A stretch of 64,000 nucleotides of DNA from Thermohalobaculum sp965263335 (lineage in GTDB: Bacteria > Pseudomonadota > Alphaproteobacteria > Rhodobacterales > Rhodobacteraceae): positions 4,774,001 through 4,838,000 of the forward strand of contig CBDHHE010000001.1 in the NCBI GenBank assembly GCA_965263335.1. The letters run 5' to 3'. The stretch's first letter is position 1. Each line of letters begins with the position of its first letter. Below are positions 44,266 to 53,685 of this stretch, in pieces. Below the pieces are notes generated by a model. The model saw nothing but the letters and a program-made list of their open reading frames with translations. It was not told the DNA's origin and made no database searches. The translations under genes were made by a program, and so were the position numbers.

Positions 44266-44742
44266 GTGGGGGAAGTCCGGTTCTATCACCTGACGACGCG
44301 TCCGCTCGAGTGGGCGCTGCCCCAGATGCTGGAGCGCACGCTCGACCGGGGTGGTCGGGCCGTGATCCGCGCTGGGTCACCGGATCGGCTCGGACATCTG
44401 GATACCCATCTCTGGACCTATGCCGATGACAGTTTTCTGCCGCACGGGCGCGCCGACGCCCACGATGCGCAGCATCAGCCCGTTGTTCTGACGACGGCAC
44501 GGGAAATCCCAAACAAGGCCCGCACGCTCTTCCTTGTCGACGGCGCCGAGACGAGTTCCGACGAAGCTGCGGAAATGGAGATCACGGCGATCCTGTTCGA
44601 CGGTCACGACGAAGCCGCGGTCGAGCGCGCGCGTTCGCAGTGGCGTCAGGTGACGGGTGCAGGCCTTGCTGCCGTCTACTGGGCTCAGGACGACAGTGGC
44701 CGCTGGCAGAAGAAGTCCGAGAGCGCCGCCCGCGAGAAATGA
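44266..44742 (+). CDS. holC: DNA polymerase III chi subunit (158 aa)
   Basis: Clamp-loader accessory subunit that links the holoenzyme to SSB. N-terminal 'VRFYHLTTRPLEWALPQMLE' and 'HLWTYADDSFLPHG' fit HolC. Two GTG starts are possible: 44248 (overlapping pepA) and 44266. I prefer 44266, with GAGG 5 nt upstream and a chain that begins like homologues. It lies 7 nt after pepA. Confidence 0.87.
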   Translation: MGEVRFYHLTTRPLEWALPQMLERTLDRGGRAVIRAGSPDRLGHLDTHLWTYADDSFLPHGRADAHDAQHQPVVLTTAREIPNKARTLFLVDGAETSSDEAAEMEITAILFDGHDEAAVERARSQWRQVTGAGLAAVYWAQDDSGRWQKKSESAAREK

Positions 44743-44809
44743 CCACAGCGGCAAGCCGCTCGTAGGGCACCTTTTCGACGGGAAGCTTCCAGCGCATTCC
44801 CGAGAGCGG

Positions 44810-45403
44810 TCAGCGGCTGAGACGCAATTCGCCGTCTTCTACGGACCAGCTGCGGAACCGATCCAGATAGGACATGCCGAGCAGCGAGACGTCGAGAGCG
44901 CCTGACGTCACGATGGCGGGCACATTGCGATCGGCGAAAGGTCCCAGTTCAACGCTGTCCAAGCGCACCGGGGCCGAGAGCACCTGTCCGTTGGCGGTCA
45001 TCACCGGTTCCGAGTACCGAAGCTGATCCACATCAATGCCAACCCGCTCGGCGTCGCGGGCCGTCAGCACCATTGCCGACGCGCCGGTGTCGACGAGCAT
45101 CGGAACATCCACGCCGTTGATGTCCAGAATCGCGTGAAAATGTCCGTCGCGGGCCTGTGCGAACGCGATGGTGTCTTCGCTGACCTGACGCGGCGCGCCA
45201 GTGAAAAGCTGTTGGCCGAGCTGATCCTTGAAGCCGTAGACGATCATCACGCCCATGAAAATCAGACCCCAGATCGCCGCGTGCTGAAGCGCCTGACCGA
45301 GCCGGTCGCGATAGCGCCAGAACATGCCGCTGGCGATGAAAAGCCCAAGCAACACAAGATAGAACAGCTGTGCCTGGTCGTCTGGATGGTCCGGCAACAT
45401 CAC
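44810..45403 (-). CDS. Membrane-anchored retropepsin-like aspartic protease, TIGR02281 type (197 aa)
   Basis: Two N-terminal hydrophobic segments (about 13-28 and 39-57), then a clan AA aspartyl protease domain with the active-site 'MLVDTGASAMVLTARDAERVGI' (Asp near 105), and 'LGMSYLDRFRSW' near the C-terminus. As a single lobe it must dimerise to be active. The soluble part probably faces the periplasm. Substrate unknown. Confidence 0.85.
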   Translation of the reverse strand: MMLPDHPDDQAQLFYLVLLGLFIASGMFWRYRDRLGQALQHAAIWGLIFMGVMIVYGFKDQLGQQLFTGAPRQVSEDTIAFAQARDGHFHAILDINGVDVPMLVDTGASAMVLTARDAERVGIDVDQLRYSEPVMTANGQVLSAPVRLDSVELGPFADRNVPAIVTSGALDVSLLGMSYLDRFRSWSVEDGELRLSR

Positions 45404-45469
45404 GCATACTCCGGTGTCTCGCCGAAGGTATATGGGGTCGAGCGGGCGTCTCTGCCAGAGCGGCCGGCA

Positions 45470-47320
45470 TCAACCGGCGTTTCGGGCCTCGGCGGCATCA
45501 AGCCGGTTCTGCGCCGCGAACCAAAGTGCCTCGGCACGCGATTCGGCCTCGACAATTTCGGCGCGCTTGATCTGGAGCGTCTCGATCTGGTCTCCCGGAC
45601 CGTTGTATAGCGCAGGGTCCGCCAGCCGGGCATCGATCCGCTCCAGCATGTCCGCGATCTTCTCGATCCGCGCTTCGCAGGTCTTCACTTCGGCTCTGAG
45701 CGCCGCAAGCTGGTCGGCAGGCGCGGCGCGCTTGATCTTCTTCGCCGGCGTGCGGGGCGGTGCGTGACCCAGCAAATCCGAGCGGTAGGCGTCCAGATCC
45801 GCCTCGTAGGGCAAGACCCGTCCGGCATCCACGCGCCAGAGCCGATCCGCGACCAGCTCGATCAGGTGAGCGTCGTGCGTGATGAGGATGACGGCACCCT
45901 GGTACTCGTTGAGCCCGGTCACCAGCGCCTGGCGGCTCTCGATGTCGAGGTGGTTCGTGGGCTCGTCCAGGATCATAAGGTGCGGCTGTTCAATTGCCGC
46001 GAGGATCAGCAGGAGACGCGCTTTCTGGCCGCCTGAGAGATCTCCCACCTTCGTCTCGGCTATGTCTGCGCCGATCCCGCCAGCCGCCAGCCGTGCACGC
46101 AGCCTGGCGGGCGGCTCTCCGGGAAACAGCCGCCGCATGTGCTCGATCGGTGTCTCCGAGGCCACCAACTCGTCCTGCTGGTGCTGGGCGAAGTACCCGA
46201 TCCTGAGCTTGGGCGAACGCCGGCAGGTTCCCTGGAGCGGCTCCAGACGCCCTGCGATCAGCTTGGCCAGCGTCGACTTGCCCTGCCCGTTGGCGCCCAG
46301 CAGTGCGATCCGGTCATCCTGATCGATGCGCAGGGCGACGTCCCGCAACACCGCCTGCCCATCGTAGCCGACCGACGCCTTGTCGATCTGCATCAAGGGC
46401 GGCGCAAGCTCCCCCGGCTCGGGAAACCTTATGGGAGCGACCGCGGATTCAAGGTCTGCCGCGATGGGTTCCATCTTCTCGAGCATCTTGAGACGGCTCT
46501 GCGCCTGACGCGCCTTGGAGGCCTTGTAGCGGAACCTGTCAACGAACGCCTGCATGTGCGCCCTGGCTGCGGATTGTTTCTTGGCCGCCGCCGCCTGCAG
46601 CGCAAGCTTCTCACGGCGGACACGATCGAAACTGTCATATCCACCCGAGTAGGTCGTGAGGCGGCGCTGGTGCAGATGGAGAATGCCACCCACCGCGCGG
46701 TTCAGCAGGCCGCGATCGTGACTGATCACCAGCGTCGTATGCGGGTAGCGGGCAAGATAGCCTTCGAGCCAGACCGCGCCTTCGAGATCGAGGTAGTTCG
46801 TCGGCTCGTCCAACAGCAGTAGATCGGGCGCCGAGAACAGCACGGCGGCCAGGGCGACGCGCATCCGCCACCCGCCCGAGAACTCGTGGCTGGCGCGTGC
46901 TTGGGCCTGATGGTTGAACCCGAGACCGGCGAGGATGGTTGCCGCGCGCGCCTCGGCGGAATGGGCGTCGATGTCGACGAGCCTCGTCTGGATTTCGGCG
47001 ATGCGGGCCGGATCCGTTGCACTGTCGGCCTCGGCCATCAGCGACGCGCGCTCGGTGTCCGCTGCAAGCACGGTTTCGATGAGCGTGCGGTCATCGCCGG
47101 GTGCCTCCTGGGCCACCCCGCCGATGCGGGCGCGCGGCGGTAGGCTTATCGAACCCTGATCGGGCGTGATCTCGCCGGTGATGAGGCGAAAGAGCGTCGT
47201 CTTGCCCGTGCCGTTGCGACCGACCACGCCAAGGTGTGCGCCGGACGGAATTTGCGCAGCGGCACCCTCAAAGAGTGGCACGCCTGCCATGGCAAAGGAC
47301 ATGTTCTGAATCGTCAGCAT
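45470..47320 (-). CDS. ABC-F family ATPase (616 aa)
   Basis: Soluble protein with two ABC domains and no membrane part. Walker A sites 'GRNGTGKTTLF' and 'GANGQGKSTLAK', signatures 'FSGGWRMRVALA' and 'LSGGQKARLLL', Walker B 'LLLLDEPTNYLD' and 'LMILDEPTNHLD'. The linker between domains (about 235-300) is basic and helical, and a C-terminal coiled coil (about 540-616) fits the Uup/YheS type. Known ABC-F proteins act on ribosomes. Not assignable to a named subfamily with certainty. Confidence 0.92.
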   Translation of the reverse strand: MLTIQNMSFAMAGVPLFEGAAAQIPSGAHLGVVGRNGTGKTTLFRLITGEITPDQGSISLPPRARIGGVAQEAPGDDRTLIETVLAADTERASLMAEADSATDPARIAEIQTRLVDIDAHSAEARAATILAGLGFNHQAQARASHEFSGGWRMRVALAAVLFSAPDLLLLDEPTNYLDLEGAVWLEGYLARYPHTTLVISHDRGLLNRAVGGILHLHQRRLTTYSGGYDSFDRVRREKLALQAAAAKKQSAARAHMQAFVDRFRYKASKARQAQSRLKMLEKMEPIAADLESAVAPIRFPEPGELAPPLMQIDKASVGYDGQAVLRDVALRIDQDDRIALLGANGQGKSTLAKLIAGRLEPLQGTCRRSPKLRIGYFAQHQQDELVASETPIEHMRRLFPGEPPARLRARLAAGGIGADIAETKVGDLSGGQKARLLLILAAIEQPHLMILDEPTNHLDIESRQALVTGLNEYQGAVILITHDAHLIELVADRLWRVDAGRVLPYEADLDAYRSDLLGHAPPRTPAKKIKRAAPADQLAALRAEVKTCEARIEKIADMLERIDARLADPALYNGPGDQIETLQIKRAEIVEAESRAEALWFAAQNRLDAAEARNAG

Positions 47321-47351
47321 GAGGATCGCCTAGCAGACCGCCCCGATGGGC

Positions 47352-48101
47352 TCAATAGCCGTACAGTCCGGCGCCTCCCTGCCAGATGAGGCGCAGCGCG
47401 AGCAGCACCAGAATCGCGGTCAGCACACGCTTGAACACCTTCTCGTCGATGCGCATCAGGACGCGTTTGCCCAGCAGGGTTCCGATAAACCCCGACGCGA
47501 TCATTGCCAGGATCAGCCAGAGCCAGGGGCCGAAGGCAAATCCGAACAGCCCGAAGGCAATCGTCTTCAAGAGATGCTGAGCCGTCATGAGCGCGGAGTG
47601 GGTCGCGACATGGCCGAGGCGTTCGAAACCAAGCGTCTTCACATAGGCGGAAATGAACGGTCCGGTGCCGCCGAAGAACATTGTCAGGAAGCTCGAGAAT
47701 GCCCCCGCGACCGCGGCGGATGCCCGAAGAACCTTTGGTGGCGTCGTCAGGGCTGCCCACAGAATGAAGCAGCCAATGCCGATGCGCAGCACATCGCCGG
47801 GCAGCTCGACCGCCACTGCACCCCCGGCTGCGACGCCGAGCAGCGAGCCGATCAGGAATGCTGGCAGGACGCTGCGGTCGACATCCTTGAGCATGATCGC
47901 CGTGCGTCCGGCGTTCGACCCGAACTGCACCAGCCCGTGCACCGGGATCAGCGCTGCCGGCGGCAGCACGGATGCCAGAACAGCCAGCAGGACGATCCCG
48001 CCACCGATGCCGAACGCGGCCGTGATGAACGATGTGCCGGCGCTCGCCGCAACGAGGATCAGAGCGAGCACGCCGTCGAGCCCCTCTGGCCAGAGCGTCA
48101 T
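47352..48101 (-). CDS. TauE/SafE-family sulfite/anion exporter permease (249 aa)
   Basis: About seven to eight hydrophobic segments in two repeats, with 'FGIGGGIVLLAVLASVLPP' in the first and 'FFGGTGPFISAYVKTLGF' in the second, the usual TauE/SafE marks. Family members export sulfite, sulfoacetate and other small anions. It follows the RraA-like gene by one base on the same strand, so it may carry a substrate or product of the PhyH/RraA pair (inference). Confidence 0.85.
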   Translation of the reverse strand: MTLWPEGLDGVLALILVAASAGTSFITAAFGIGGGIVLLAVLASVLPPAALIPVHGLVQFGSNAGRTAIMLKDVDRSVLPAFLIGSLLGVAAGGAVAVELPGDVLRIGIGCFILWAALTTPPKVLRASAAVAGAFSSFLTMFFGGTGPFISAYVKTLGFERLGHVATHSALMTAQHLLKTIAFGLFGFAFGPWLWLILAMIASGFIGTLLGKRVLMRIDEKVFKRVLTAILVLLALRLIWQGGAGLYGY

Positions 48102-48102
48102 C

Positions 48103-48816
48103 TCAGCGTCCGCGCTCGGCGCGCCATGCAGCGAATGCGGCGCGCGTGTCTTCGCGGGTCGGCGGGTAGAGCCCGATGATCGACTGACCCGCCAGCACGC
48201 GCTCGGTGACGAAGTCTTCGAACGAGGTCATTTCCACCGCCTCGCTTGCGATCTCGTCGGCCAGGTTGGCGGGGATCACGACCACGCCTTCGCCATCCCC
48301 GACAACCACATCCCCCGGCCAGACGGGCGTGTCGGCGCACCCGATCGGAACATCCACATCCACCGCCTGCAGGCGGGTCAGGTTGGTGGGCGGCGACGGG
48401 CGGCTGTGGTAGATGGGAAAGTCCATTTCAGCCATCTCGGGACTGTCGCGGAATCCTCCGTCTGTCACAATGCCCGCGCAGCCCCGCACCTTCAGGCGGG
48501 TGACGAGGATCGACCCGGCCGATGCCGCCTTTGCATCGCCGCGGGTGTCGATCACGAGCACTGCGCCCGGCGGGCAACGCTCGATGGCGTCGCGCTGCGG
48601 GTGCTTGGGATCTTCGAACACCGAGATCGGGTTGAGGTCCTCTCGTGCGGGGATGTAGCGCAGCGTGAAGGCCTGACCCACCATGGGGCCGGCACGGCTG
48701 ACGGGATGCACGTTCTGTATGAACTGGTTCCGAAGTCCCCGCTTGAACAGCGCCGTGCAGAGCGTGGCCGTCGAGACGGTGGCAAGGCTTGCCCGTGTTG
48801 CGTCGCGCAATCTCAC
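48103..48816 (-). CDS. RraA-like protein / putative 4-carboxy-4-hydroxy-2-oxoadipate-type aldolase (237 aa)
   Basis: RraA fold ('ATVSTATLCTALFKRGLRNQF' near the start, 'GAVLVIDTRGD', 'KVRGCAGIVTDGGFRDS' and 'PGDVVVGDGEGVVVIP'). The Gly-Asp-rich 'VTDGGFRD' loop matches the metal and oxoacid site of HMG/CHA-type class II aldolases and of oxaloacetate decarboxylases, so catalysis is as likely as RNase E regulation. GTG at 48816 is the start, overlapping the PhyH stop (GTGA); a longer upstream frame is inside the PhyH gene. Confidence 0.8.
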   Translation of the reverse strand: MRLRDATRASLATVSTATLCTALFKRGLRNQFIQNVHPVSRAGPMVGQAFTLRYIPAREDLNPISVFEDPKHPQRDAIERCPPGAVLVIDTRGDAKAASAGSILVTRLKVRGCAGIVTDGGFRDSPEMAEMDFPIYHSRPSPPTNLTRLQAVDVDVPIGCADTPVWPGDVVVGDGEGVVVIPANLADEIASEAVEMTSFEDFVTERVLAGQSIIGLYPPTREDTRAAFAAWRAERGR

Positions 48817-49706
48817 GGTGCCACCGCAAAACTGCGCTTCGAGGGATCCATCTGCTTCTGCACTTCGTAGATCGAGCCTTGATTTGGTGCGTCCGGGTAG
48901 GGCACGCGCACGGGGCAGGGGGTCACGCGCGGCTCCAGAGTTGGCGTGCCGCACAGCATGCGCTCGTCGAAGCTCTCGAGCGATTCAAAGCGTTGCCGCG
49001 ATCCGGCGATCGGAAAGGCATCGGCGGCCATCATCTCGAAGAACATGATGCGCCTGTCCCGGGTCGAGGTGTTGAGCGCCGAGCCGTGCACGGCCCGCGC
49101 GTGATGGATCGAAATCGAGCCCGCAGGGCCCATGAGCGGCACCGCGTCCGTCATGTCCAGACCGCAGGCGCGAAGGTCCATGGCGCCGGCGAAGTGTCCG
49201 TTGTGATGATGGTTGTGGACAGGTCCCTTGTGCGAGCCCGGAAACACCATCAATGGTCCGTTCTCCTCGACCATGTCGTCGATGATCAGGCCAACCGCAA
49301 GCACGTCGTCGTTCGTGTACGGATAGAACGCCCAGTCCTGGTGCCACTCTACCGCCGCGCCATAGCCTGCGGACTTCATGTTCAGCTTCGACGTCTGAAG
49401 CCGGAGGTTCGGGCCGATCAGGTCCCGCACCGGTGCCAGGATCTGATCCGACCGCATCAGATCGTCGATCACCTTTGACTGGGTGTTGGGCAGCTTCACG
49501 CGGCGGATGCGTGGGGCATCGGGGCGATGGCTGTCCTCGAGATCGATCTTGTCGTCCGAGACCGTCATGCCGCGGGCCTTCTGGTTGAACCCTGCGATTT
49601 CAGCGCGGACCTGTTCCATCACGCCTGCCGCGACATGGCGTTCAAGTACCAAATAGCCATTCTCATTGTAGTGGTCGATCTGGGTCTGGCTCAGAATCTC
49701 GGCCAT
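48813..49706 (-). CDS. PhyH-family Fe(II)/2-oxoglutarate oxygenase, copy 1 (297 aa)
   Basis: Phytanoyl-CoA dioxygenase-like. The facial triad is visible: His122 and Asp124 in 'EWHQDWAF', distal His207 in 'SIHHARAVHGS', with 'VFPGSHKGP' between; 'DRRIMFF' may provide the 2-oxoglutarate-binding Arg. Substrate unknown. Its stop overlaps the RraA-like start and TauE/SafE follows, suggesting a three-gene operon. Start at ATG 49706; the ribosome site is not clear. Related in layout to the copies at 50884 and 58288. Confidence 0.86.
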   Translation of the reverse strand: MAEILSQTQIDHYNENGYLVLERHVAAGVMEQVRAEIAGFNQKARGMTVSDDKIDLEDSHRPDAPRIRRVKLPNTQSKVIDDLMRSDQILAPVRDLIGPNLRLQTSKLNMKSAGYGAAVEWHQDWAFYPYTNDDVLAVGLIIDDMVEENGPLMVFPGSHKGPVHNHHHNGHFAGAMDLRACGLDMTDAVPLMGPAGSISIHHARAVHGSALNTSTRDRRIMFFEMMAADAFPIAGSRQRFESLESFDERMLCGTPTLEPRVTPCPVRVPYPDAPNQGSIYEVQKQMDPSKRSFAVAP

Positions 49707-49850
49707 CAGGAAATTCCCGTGTAATTAGAAGAACCGTTGTTGGTGGTACTCAAGATTGCATCAGCAGACACGAAATACTCAAGGCCCAATCCTGTCACTA
49801 GTTCGCCATTTTTATAAGCGACTACATGCAAAACGAAGAAGGATCGAGGC

Positions 49851-50711
49851 ATGAGTATCATCCGTACGTTCGCAGCGGCTGCCATTGTGGTTCTGCTCCC
49901 GGTCGCCAGCTGGGCGGGAGACTCTTGGGAACGTCTGATCGGGCCCGTTGCAGCATCAAACATGATCTCGGAGAAACAAGTCCGTGTGGTTGACATACGC
50001 CACCGAGAGCTCGGGTTCCAGCGCGGTCATGTTCCCGGGTCGGTGTCGATGCCGCTCTGGTCCTGGCGCGGGCATGCCGGCATCTCCGGGCGCCCGCCGA
50101 GCAGTCGAAAACTGACGCGGATGGTGCGCGCCGCAGGGCTCGAGACCAGTGACAGCATCCTTCTCGTGCACAGCGGTCTCGACGAGATGTCGTTCGCGTC
50201 GGCGGCATGGGTCTACTGGGTGATGAAGTCCGCGGGATTCTCGGACATCTACATTCTCGACGGCGGCATCCGCGCCTGGAAGAACGAGGGTTATGCGGTC
50301 ACCCGGATCGCCCGAAACTTCCGGCGCACCAACACCGTCGTGCATTTCTCGGACCGATGGCTCGCCACGACGGCGGAAGTCGCGCGCATCTCGGAAGGTT
50401 CGGCCTATGGCACGTTGCTGGACGCCCGCGCGCAGAAGGTCGAGCCCGGCAGCTCGATCGCCGGCGCGACGTCCTACGCGATGACGCGCCTCATGGGATC
50501 GGAGCGCACGCATGCCCTCAGCCCGCTGGAGACGCTCATCCGCCTCAAGGAGCTGGATGCAAACTGGGAAAGCGAGAGCGTGATCAGCTTCTGCAACAAC
50601 GGTCTGCAGGGGGCGGCGACCTGGTTCATGGCCTCGGAAGTCGCCGGCATCGACAACGTCAGACTCTACTCGGAATCGCTCGAGGGCTGGAACGCGCTCG
50701 CATCGAACTGA
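49851..50711 (+). CDS. Periplasmic rhodanese-like sulfurtransferase (286 aa)
   Basis: Signal peptide (about 1-22, 'AAAIVVLLPVASWAG'), then two rhodanese domains. In the first, residues 35-150, the active Cys is replaced ('LLVHSGLDEMSFASA'). In the second, Cys248 in 'ISFCNNGLQGAATW' is the likely persulfide-forming residue. This fits thiosulfate- or 3-mercaptopyruvate-type sulfurtransferases sent to the periplasm. A GAAGGATCGAGG stretch precedes the ATG. Divergent from PhyH copy 1. Confidence 0.86.
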   Translation: MSIIRTFAAAAIVVLLPVASWAGDSWERLIGPVAASNMISEKQVRVVDIRHRELGFQRGHVPGSVSMPLWSWRGHAGISGRPPSSRKLTRMVRAAGLETSDSILLVHSGLDEMSFASAAWVYWVMKSAGFSDIYILDGGIRAWKNEGYAVTRIARNFRRTNTVVHFSDRWLATTAEVARISEGSAYGTLLDARAQKVEPGSSIAGATSYAMTRLMGSERTHALSPLETLIRLKELDANWESESVISFCNNGLQGAATWFMASEVAGIDNVRLYSESLEGWNALASN

Positions 50712-50713
50712 CC

Positions 50714-50776
50714 CGTCCCCGACCGATGGGACCTGGGGACGTGCCGGCTCAGCTTCCGAGGCGATGCCTCAGCCGG
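50714..50776 (+). terminator. Pair of hairpins after the rhodanese gene
   Basis: CGTCCCC (50714-50720) pairs with GGGGACG (50735-50741); next to it CCGGCT (50744-50749) pairs with AGCCGG (50771-50776), enclosing GAGGC-GAT-GCCTC (50758-50770). No U-run follows, so intrinsic termination is uncertain; a processing or attenuation role is equally possible. The remaining part of the 172-bp gap before the next gene shows nothing else. Confidence 0.35.
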
Positions 50777-50883
50777 ATCTGAACTTGACGCAAATGCGCA
50801 GCGCGCGACAACGCATGTCGCTTGGAGGAAAGACGACGCCGCACATCTGCCCGAGGCTCGCGCCGATTGGCAGGGAGAGCGTC

Positions 50884-51675
50884 ATGAACCTCCGGGATCT
50901 CGCGGCATCCTACGAACGGGACGGGTACGTCTCCGGTGTTGACATTCTGAGCGCCACTGAAGCGGCTGAGCACCGGGCCGCGCTCGAGCAGGCCGAGATG
51001 GCCCGCGGGCCGATGCACTACAAGGCGAAAGTGCACACAATCATGCGCTCGCCTTTGGCGCTGGCAACCCACCCGAACGTGTTGGACGTGGTCGAGGCGC
51101 TGATCGGTCCGGACATTTTGCTCTATGATGTCGAGTACATCATCAAGGAACCCCGCACCGAGAGCCATGTGAGTTGGCATCAGGATCTGACCTTCTGGGG
51201 CCTCGACGACGACGCACAGGTCTCGCTCTGGCTGGCGCTGTCTCCGGCGACGGCCCAAAGCGGGTGCATGCGCATGATCCCGGGAAGTCACCTGTCCGGG
51301 CGCATCAACCACCGGACGACCGACGACCAGAACAACGTTCTGCTCCAGGGCCAGACTGTCGACGGTGTGGACGAGGCGGCTGCGAACATGTGTCCGCTTC
51401 AACCCGGTCAGGCGTCGTTTCATCACGGCTGGACGCTCCACGCCTCGATGCCGAACCTGAGCGATGACCGCCGCATCGGGTTGAATGCCCAGTACCTCGC
51501 GCCGCATGTGCGTCAGACCAAGCACGACAAGGACTCAGCCATGCTGGTGCGCGGAGAAGATCGGTATCGCCACTTTGGCGTGGACAGGCCGGCGTGTGCA
51601 GATTTCGAGAGCGAGGCGCTGGCACGCTGGCAGGAACTGAACGATCTCCACCTGGCAACGCAGGGCACGGCCTGA
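50884..51675 (+). CDS. PhyH-family Fe(II)/2-oxoglutarate oxygenase, copy 2 (263 aa)
   Basis: Triad His99, Asp101 ('SWHQDLTFWGL') and His186 ('HHGWTLHASMPN'), with 'MIPGSHLSG' between and a candidate 2-oxoglutarate Arg in 'DDRRIGLNAQY'. N-terminal 'MNLRDLAASYERDGYVSG' starts after GGGAGA at good distance, so ATG 50884 is preferred over upstream in-frame codons. Substrate unknown. It resembles the syringomycin/phytanoyl type more than human PHYH. Convergent with the dehydratase gene. Confidence 0.86.
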   Translation: MNLRDLAASYERDGYVSGVDILSATEAAEHRAALEQAEMARGPMHYKAKVHTIMRSPLALATHPNVLDVVEALIGPDILLYDVEYIIKEPRTESHVSWHQDLTFWGLDDDAQVSLWLALSPATAQSGCMRMIPGSHLSGRINHRTTDDQNNVLLQGQTVDGVDEAAANMCPLQPGQASFHHGWTLHASMPNLSDDRRIGLNAQYLAPHVRQTKHDKDSAMLVRGEDRYRHFGVDRPACADFESEALARWQELNDLHLATQGTA

Positions 51676-51763
51676 CCAACATCCGGGCCCGCATGCCCCG
51701 TGTCGGCACGGGGCGTTGCGGCATCCACGTAGATGGCGTGACCGAACGAGACGCGCGGCTAAC

Positions 51764-53491
51764 TCAGAAGATGTCCGGCTCCGGCGCCGTTCGGCCAAAC
51801 GATGTCTCGAGATAGTCGAAGTCGCACCCCTTGTCGGCCTGCTGGATGTGTTGGGTGAACATCCAGTTGTAGCCGCGGGTGGCCTTCGGTTCAGGTGGTG
51901 TCCAGGCCGCGCGCCGCCGGGCAATCTCTTCGTCCTCGACCAGCATGTCGATCGTGCGGCTGGGCACATCCACCCTGATCCGGTCGCCGGTCTGCACAAG
52001 GGCAAGCGGCCCACCGATCGCCGCCTCCGGCGCCACATGCAGCACACAAGCGCCGTAGGAGGTTCCGGACATCCGCGCATCCGAGATCCGGATCATGTCC
52101 CGGACGCCTTGCTTCAGCAGCTTGGTCGGGATCGGGAGCATGCCCCACTCGGGCATGCCGGGTGCACCGATGGGACCTGCACCGCGAAAGACCATGACGT
52201 GATCCGGCGTGACGTCCAGATTTTCGTCATAGGCGGCGGCGCGCATTTCCGGGTAGCTGTCGAACACCAGCGCCGGGCCTTCGTGCACCTGCAGGCGCTG
52301 CTCCATGGCGGCCGGTTTGATGACACAGCCATCGGGTGCGATGTTGCCGCGCAGCACGGCCAGCGAGCCCTCCGGATAGATCGGATTGTCCATCGGCCGG
52401 ATCACGTCGTCGTTCCAGACCTCGGCGCCCTTGAGCGTTTCGCCCAACGGATCTCCGGAGACTGTCATCGCGCTCAGATCCAGCCGTTCGGTCAGGCGGG
52501 ACATCAGCCCGCGCAACCCGCCCGCGTAGTAGAAGTCTTCCATCAGATAGGTGGAGCCGGACGGGCGGATGTTCGCGATCACCGGAACCTCGCGCCCGGC
52601 GCGGTCCAGATCATCCATGGTCAGATCGATCCCGCCCCGGCGCGCCATGGCGACGAGGTGGATGATCGCGTTCGTCGAGCATCCTGTCGCCATCGCGACG
52701 ATCACCGCGTTCTTGACCGCCGCCACTGTGAGCACGCGGTCCGGCGTCAGATCCTCGTGCACCATCTCGACCGCCCGCCTGCCGCACGCCGACGACATCC
52801 GGATATGGTTCGCATCGGCGGCCGGAATGGACGCAGCCCCCGGCAAGGTCAGTCCAAGCGCTTCCGCGATGGATGTCATTGTCGAGGCGGTGCCCATGGT
52901 CATGCAGTGCCCGTAGGATCGCGCGATCCCTCCCTCGACATCTGTCCAGTCCTGCTCCGAAATGGTGCCCGCGCGGCGTTCGTCCCAATACTTCCAGCCA
53001 TCCGAGCCGCTGCCCAGTGTCTGTCCGCGCCAGCGCCCGTTGAGCATCGGCCCGGCCGGAAGAAAGACGAATGGCAGCCCCATGGAGACCGCCCCCATGA
53101 TCAGGCCGGGGGTGGTCTTGTCACAGCCACCCATGAGGACGGCTCCATCAACGGGATGCGAACGCAGCAGCTCTTCTGCCTCGATGGCGAGCAGATTGCG
53201 GTAGAGCATGGTCGTGGGCTTCACGATCGGTTCGGAGAGCGAGATCGCCGGAAGCTCCAGCGGGAAGCCGCCTGCCTGAAGCACACCGCGTTTGACGTCC
53301 TCGACCCGGTGCCTGAAATGGGCATGACACTGGTTCATGTCCGACCAGGTGTTCAGAATGGCGATGACCGGCTTGCCGACCCAGTCGTCCGGGCCATAGC
53401 CCATCTGCATGAAACGCGACCGATGCGAAGACGAACGCAGGTCGTCTGGTGCAAACCAGCGGGCGGAGCGGAAGGTCTTGGGGTCTTTCAT
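51764..53491 (-). CDS. IlvD/Edd-family sugar-acid dehydratase (575 aa)
   Basis: Fe-S dehydratase with cysteines in 'WSDMNQCHAH', 'LMGGCDKTTPG' and 'ATGCSTNAII', the usual cluster ligands. Resembles L-arabonate/D-xylonate-type dehydratases that turn aldonic acids into 2-keto-3-deoxy acids, more than dihydroxy-acid dehydratase, though the substrate is not certain. It is last in a leftward run after a TRAP receptor, fused DctQM and a small membrane protein; import of a sugar acid for dehydration is a reasonable reading. A 194-bp gap (53492-53685) precedes it and shows no recognised element. Confidence 0.85.
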   Translation of the reverse strand: MKDPKTFRSARWFAPDDLRSSSHRSRFMQMGYGPDDWVGKPVIAILNTWSDMNQCHAHFRHRVEDVKRGVLQAGGFPLELPAISLSEPIVKPTTMLYRNLLAIEAEELLRSHPVDGAVLMGGCDKTTPGLIMGAVSMGLPFVFLPAGPMLNGRWRGQTLGSGSDGWKYWDERRAGTISEQDWTDVEGGIARSYGHCMTMGTASTMTSIAEALGLTLPGAASIPAADANHIRMSSACGRRAVEMVHEDLTPDRVLTVAAVKNAVIVAMATGCSTNAIIHLVAMARRGGIDLTMDDLDRAGREVPVIANIRPSGSTYLMEDFYYAGGLRGLMSRLTERLDLSAMTVSGDPLGETLKGAEVWNDDVIRPMDNPIYPEGSLAVLRGNIAPDGCVIKPAAMEQRLQVHEGPALVFDSYPEMRAAAYDENLDVTPDHVMVFRGAGPIGAPGMPEWGMLPIPTKLLKQGVRDMIRISDARMSGTSYGACVLHVAPEAAIGGPLALVQTGDRIRVDVPSRTIDMLVEDEEIARRRAAWTPPEPKATRGYNWMFTQHIQQADKGCDFDYLETSFGRTAPEPDIF

Positions 53492-53685
53492 GGCACGTTC
53501 CTAAGACGGTGACGACAGACGGATCAGATTGTGATGCGCTGCCTCACAGGGTTGAAGTCCCAACGCGCGCCAGTGCGACACTACAGCCGCGTCCGGGGGC
53601 GTGAACCGTGATGTCAGCACACTGCCCAGGCTCTGCCAATGCGGAAGAGGCACCTTTCTGCCCGGTGGCGCAAGGCATGTCCCGC

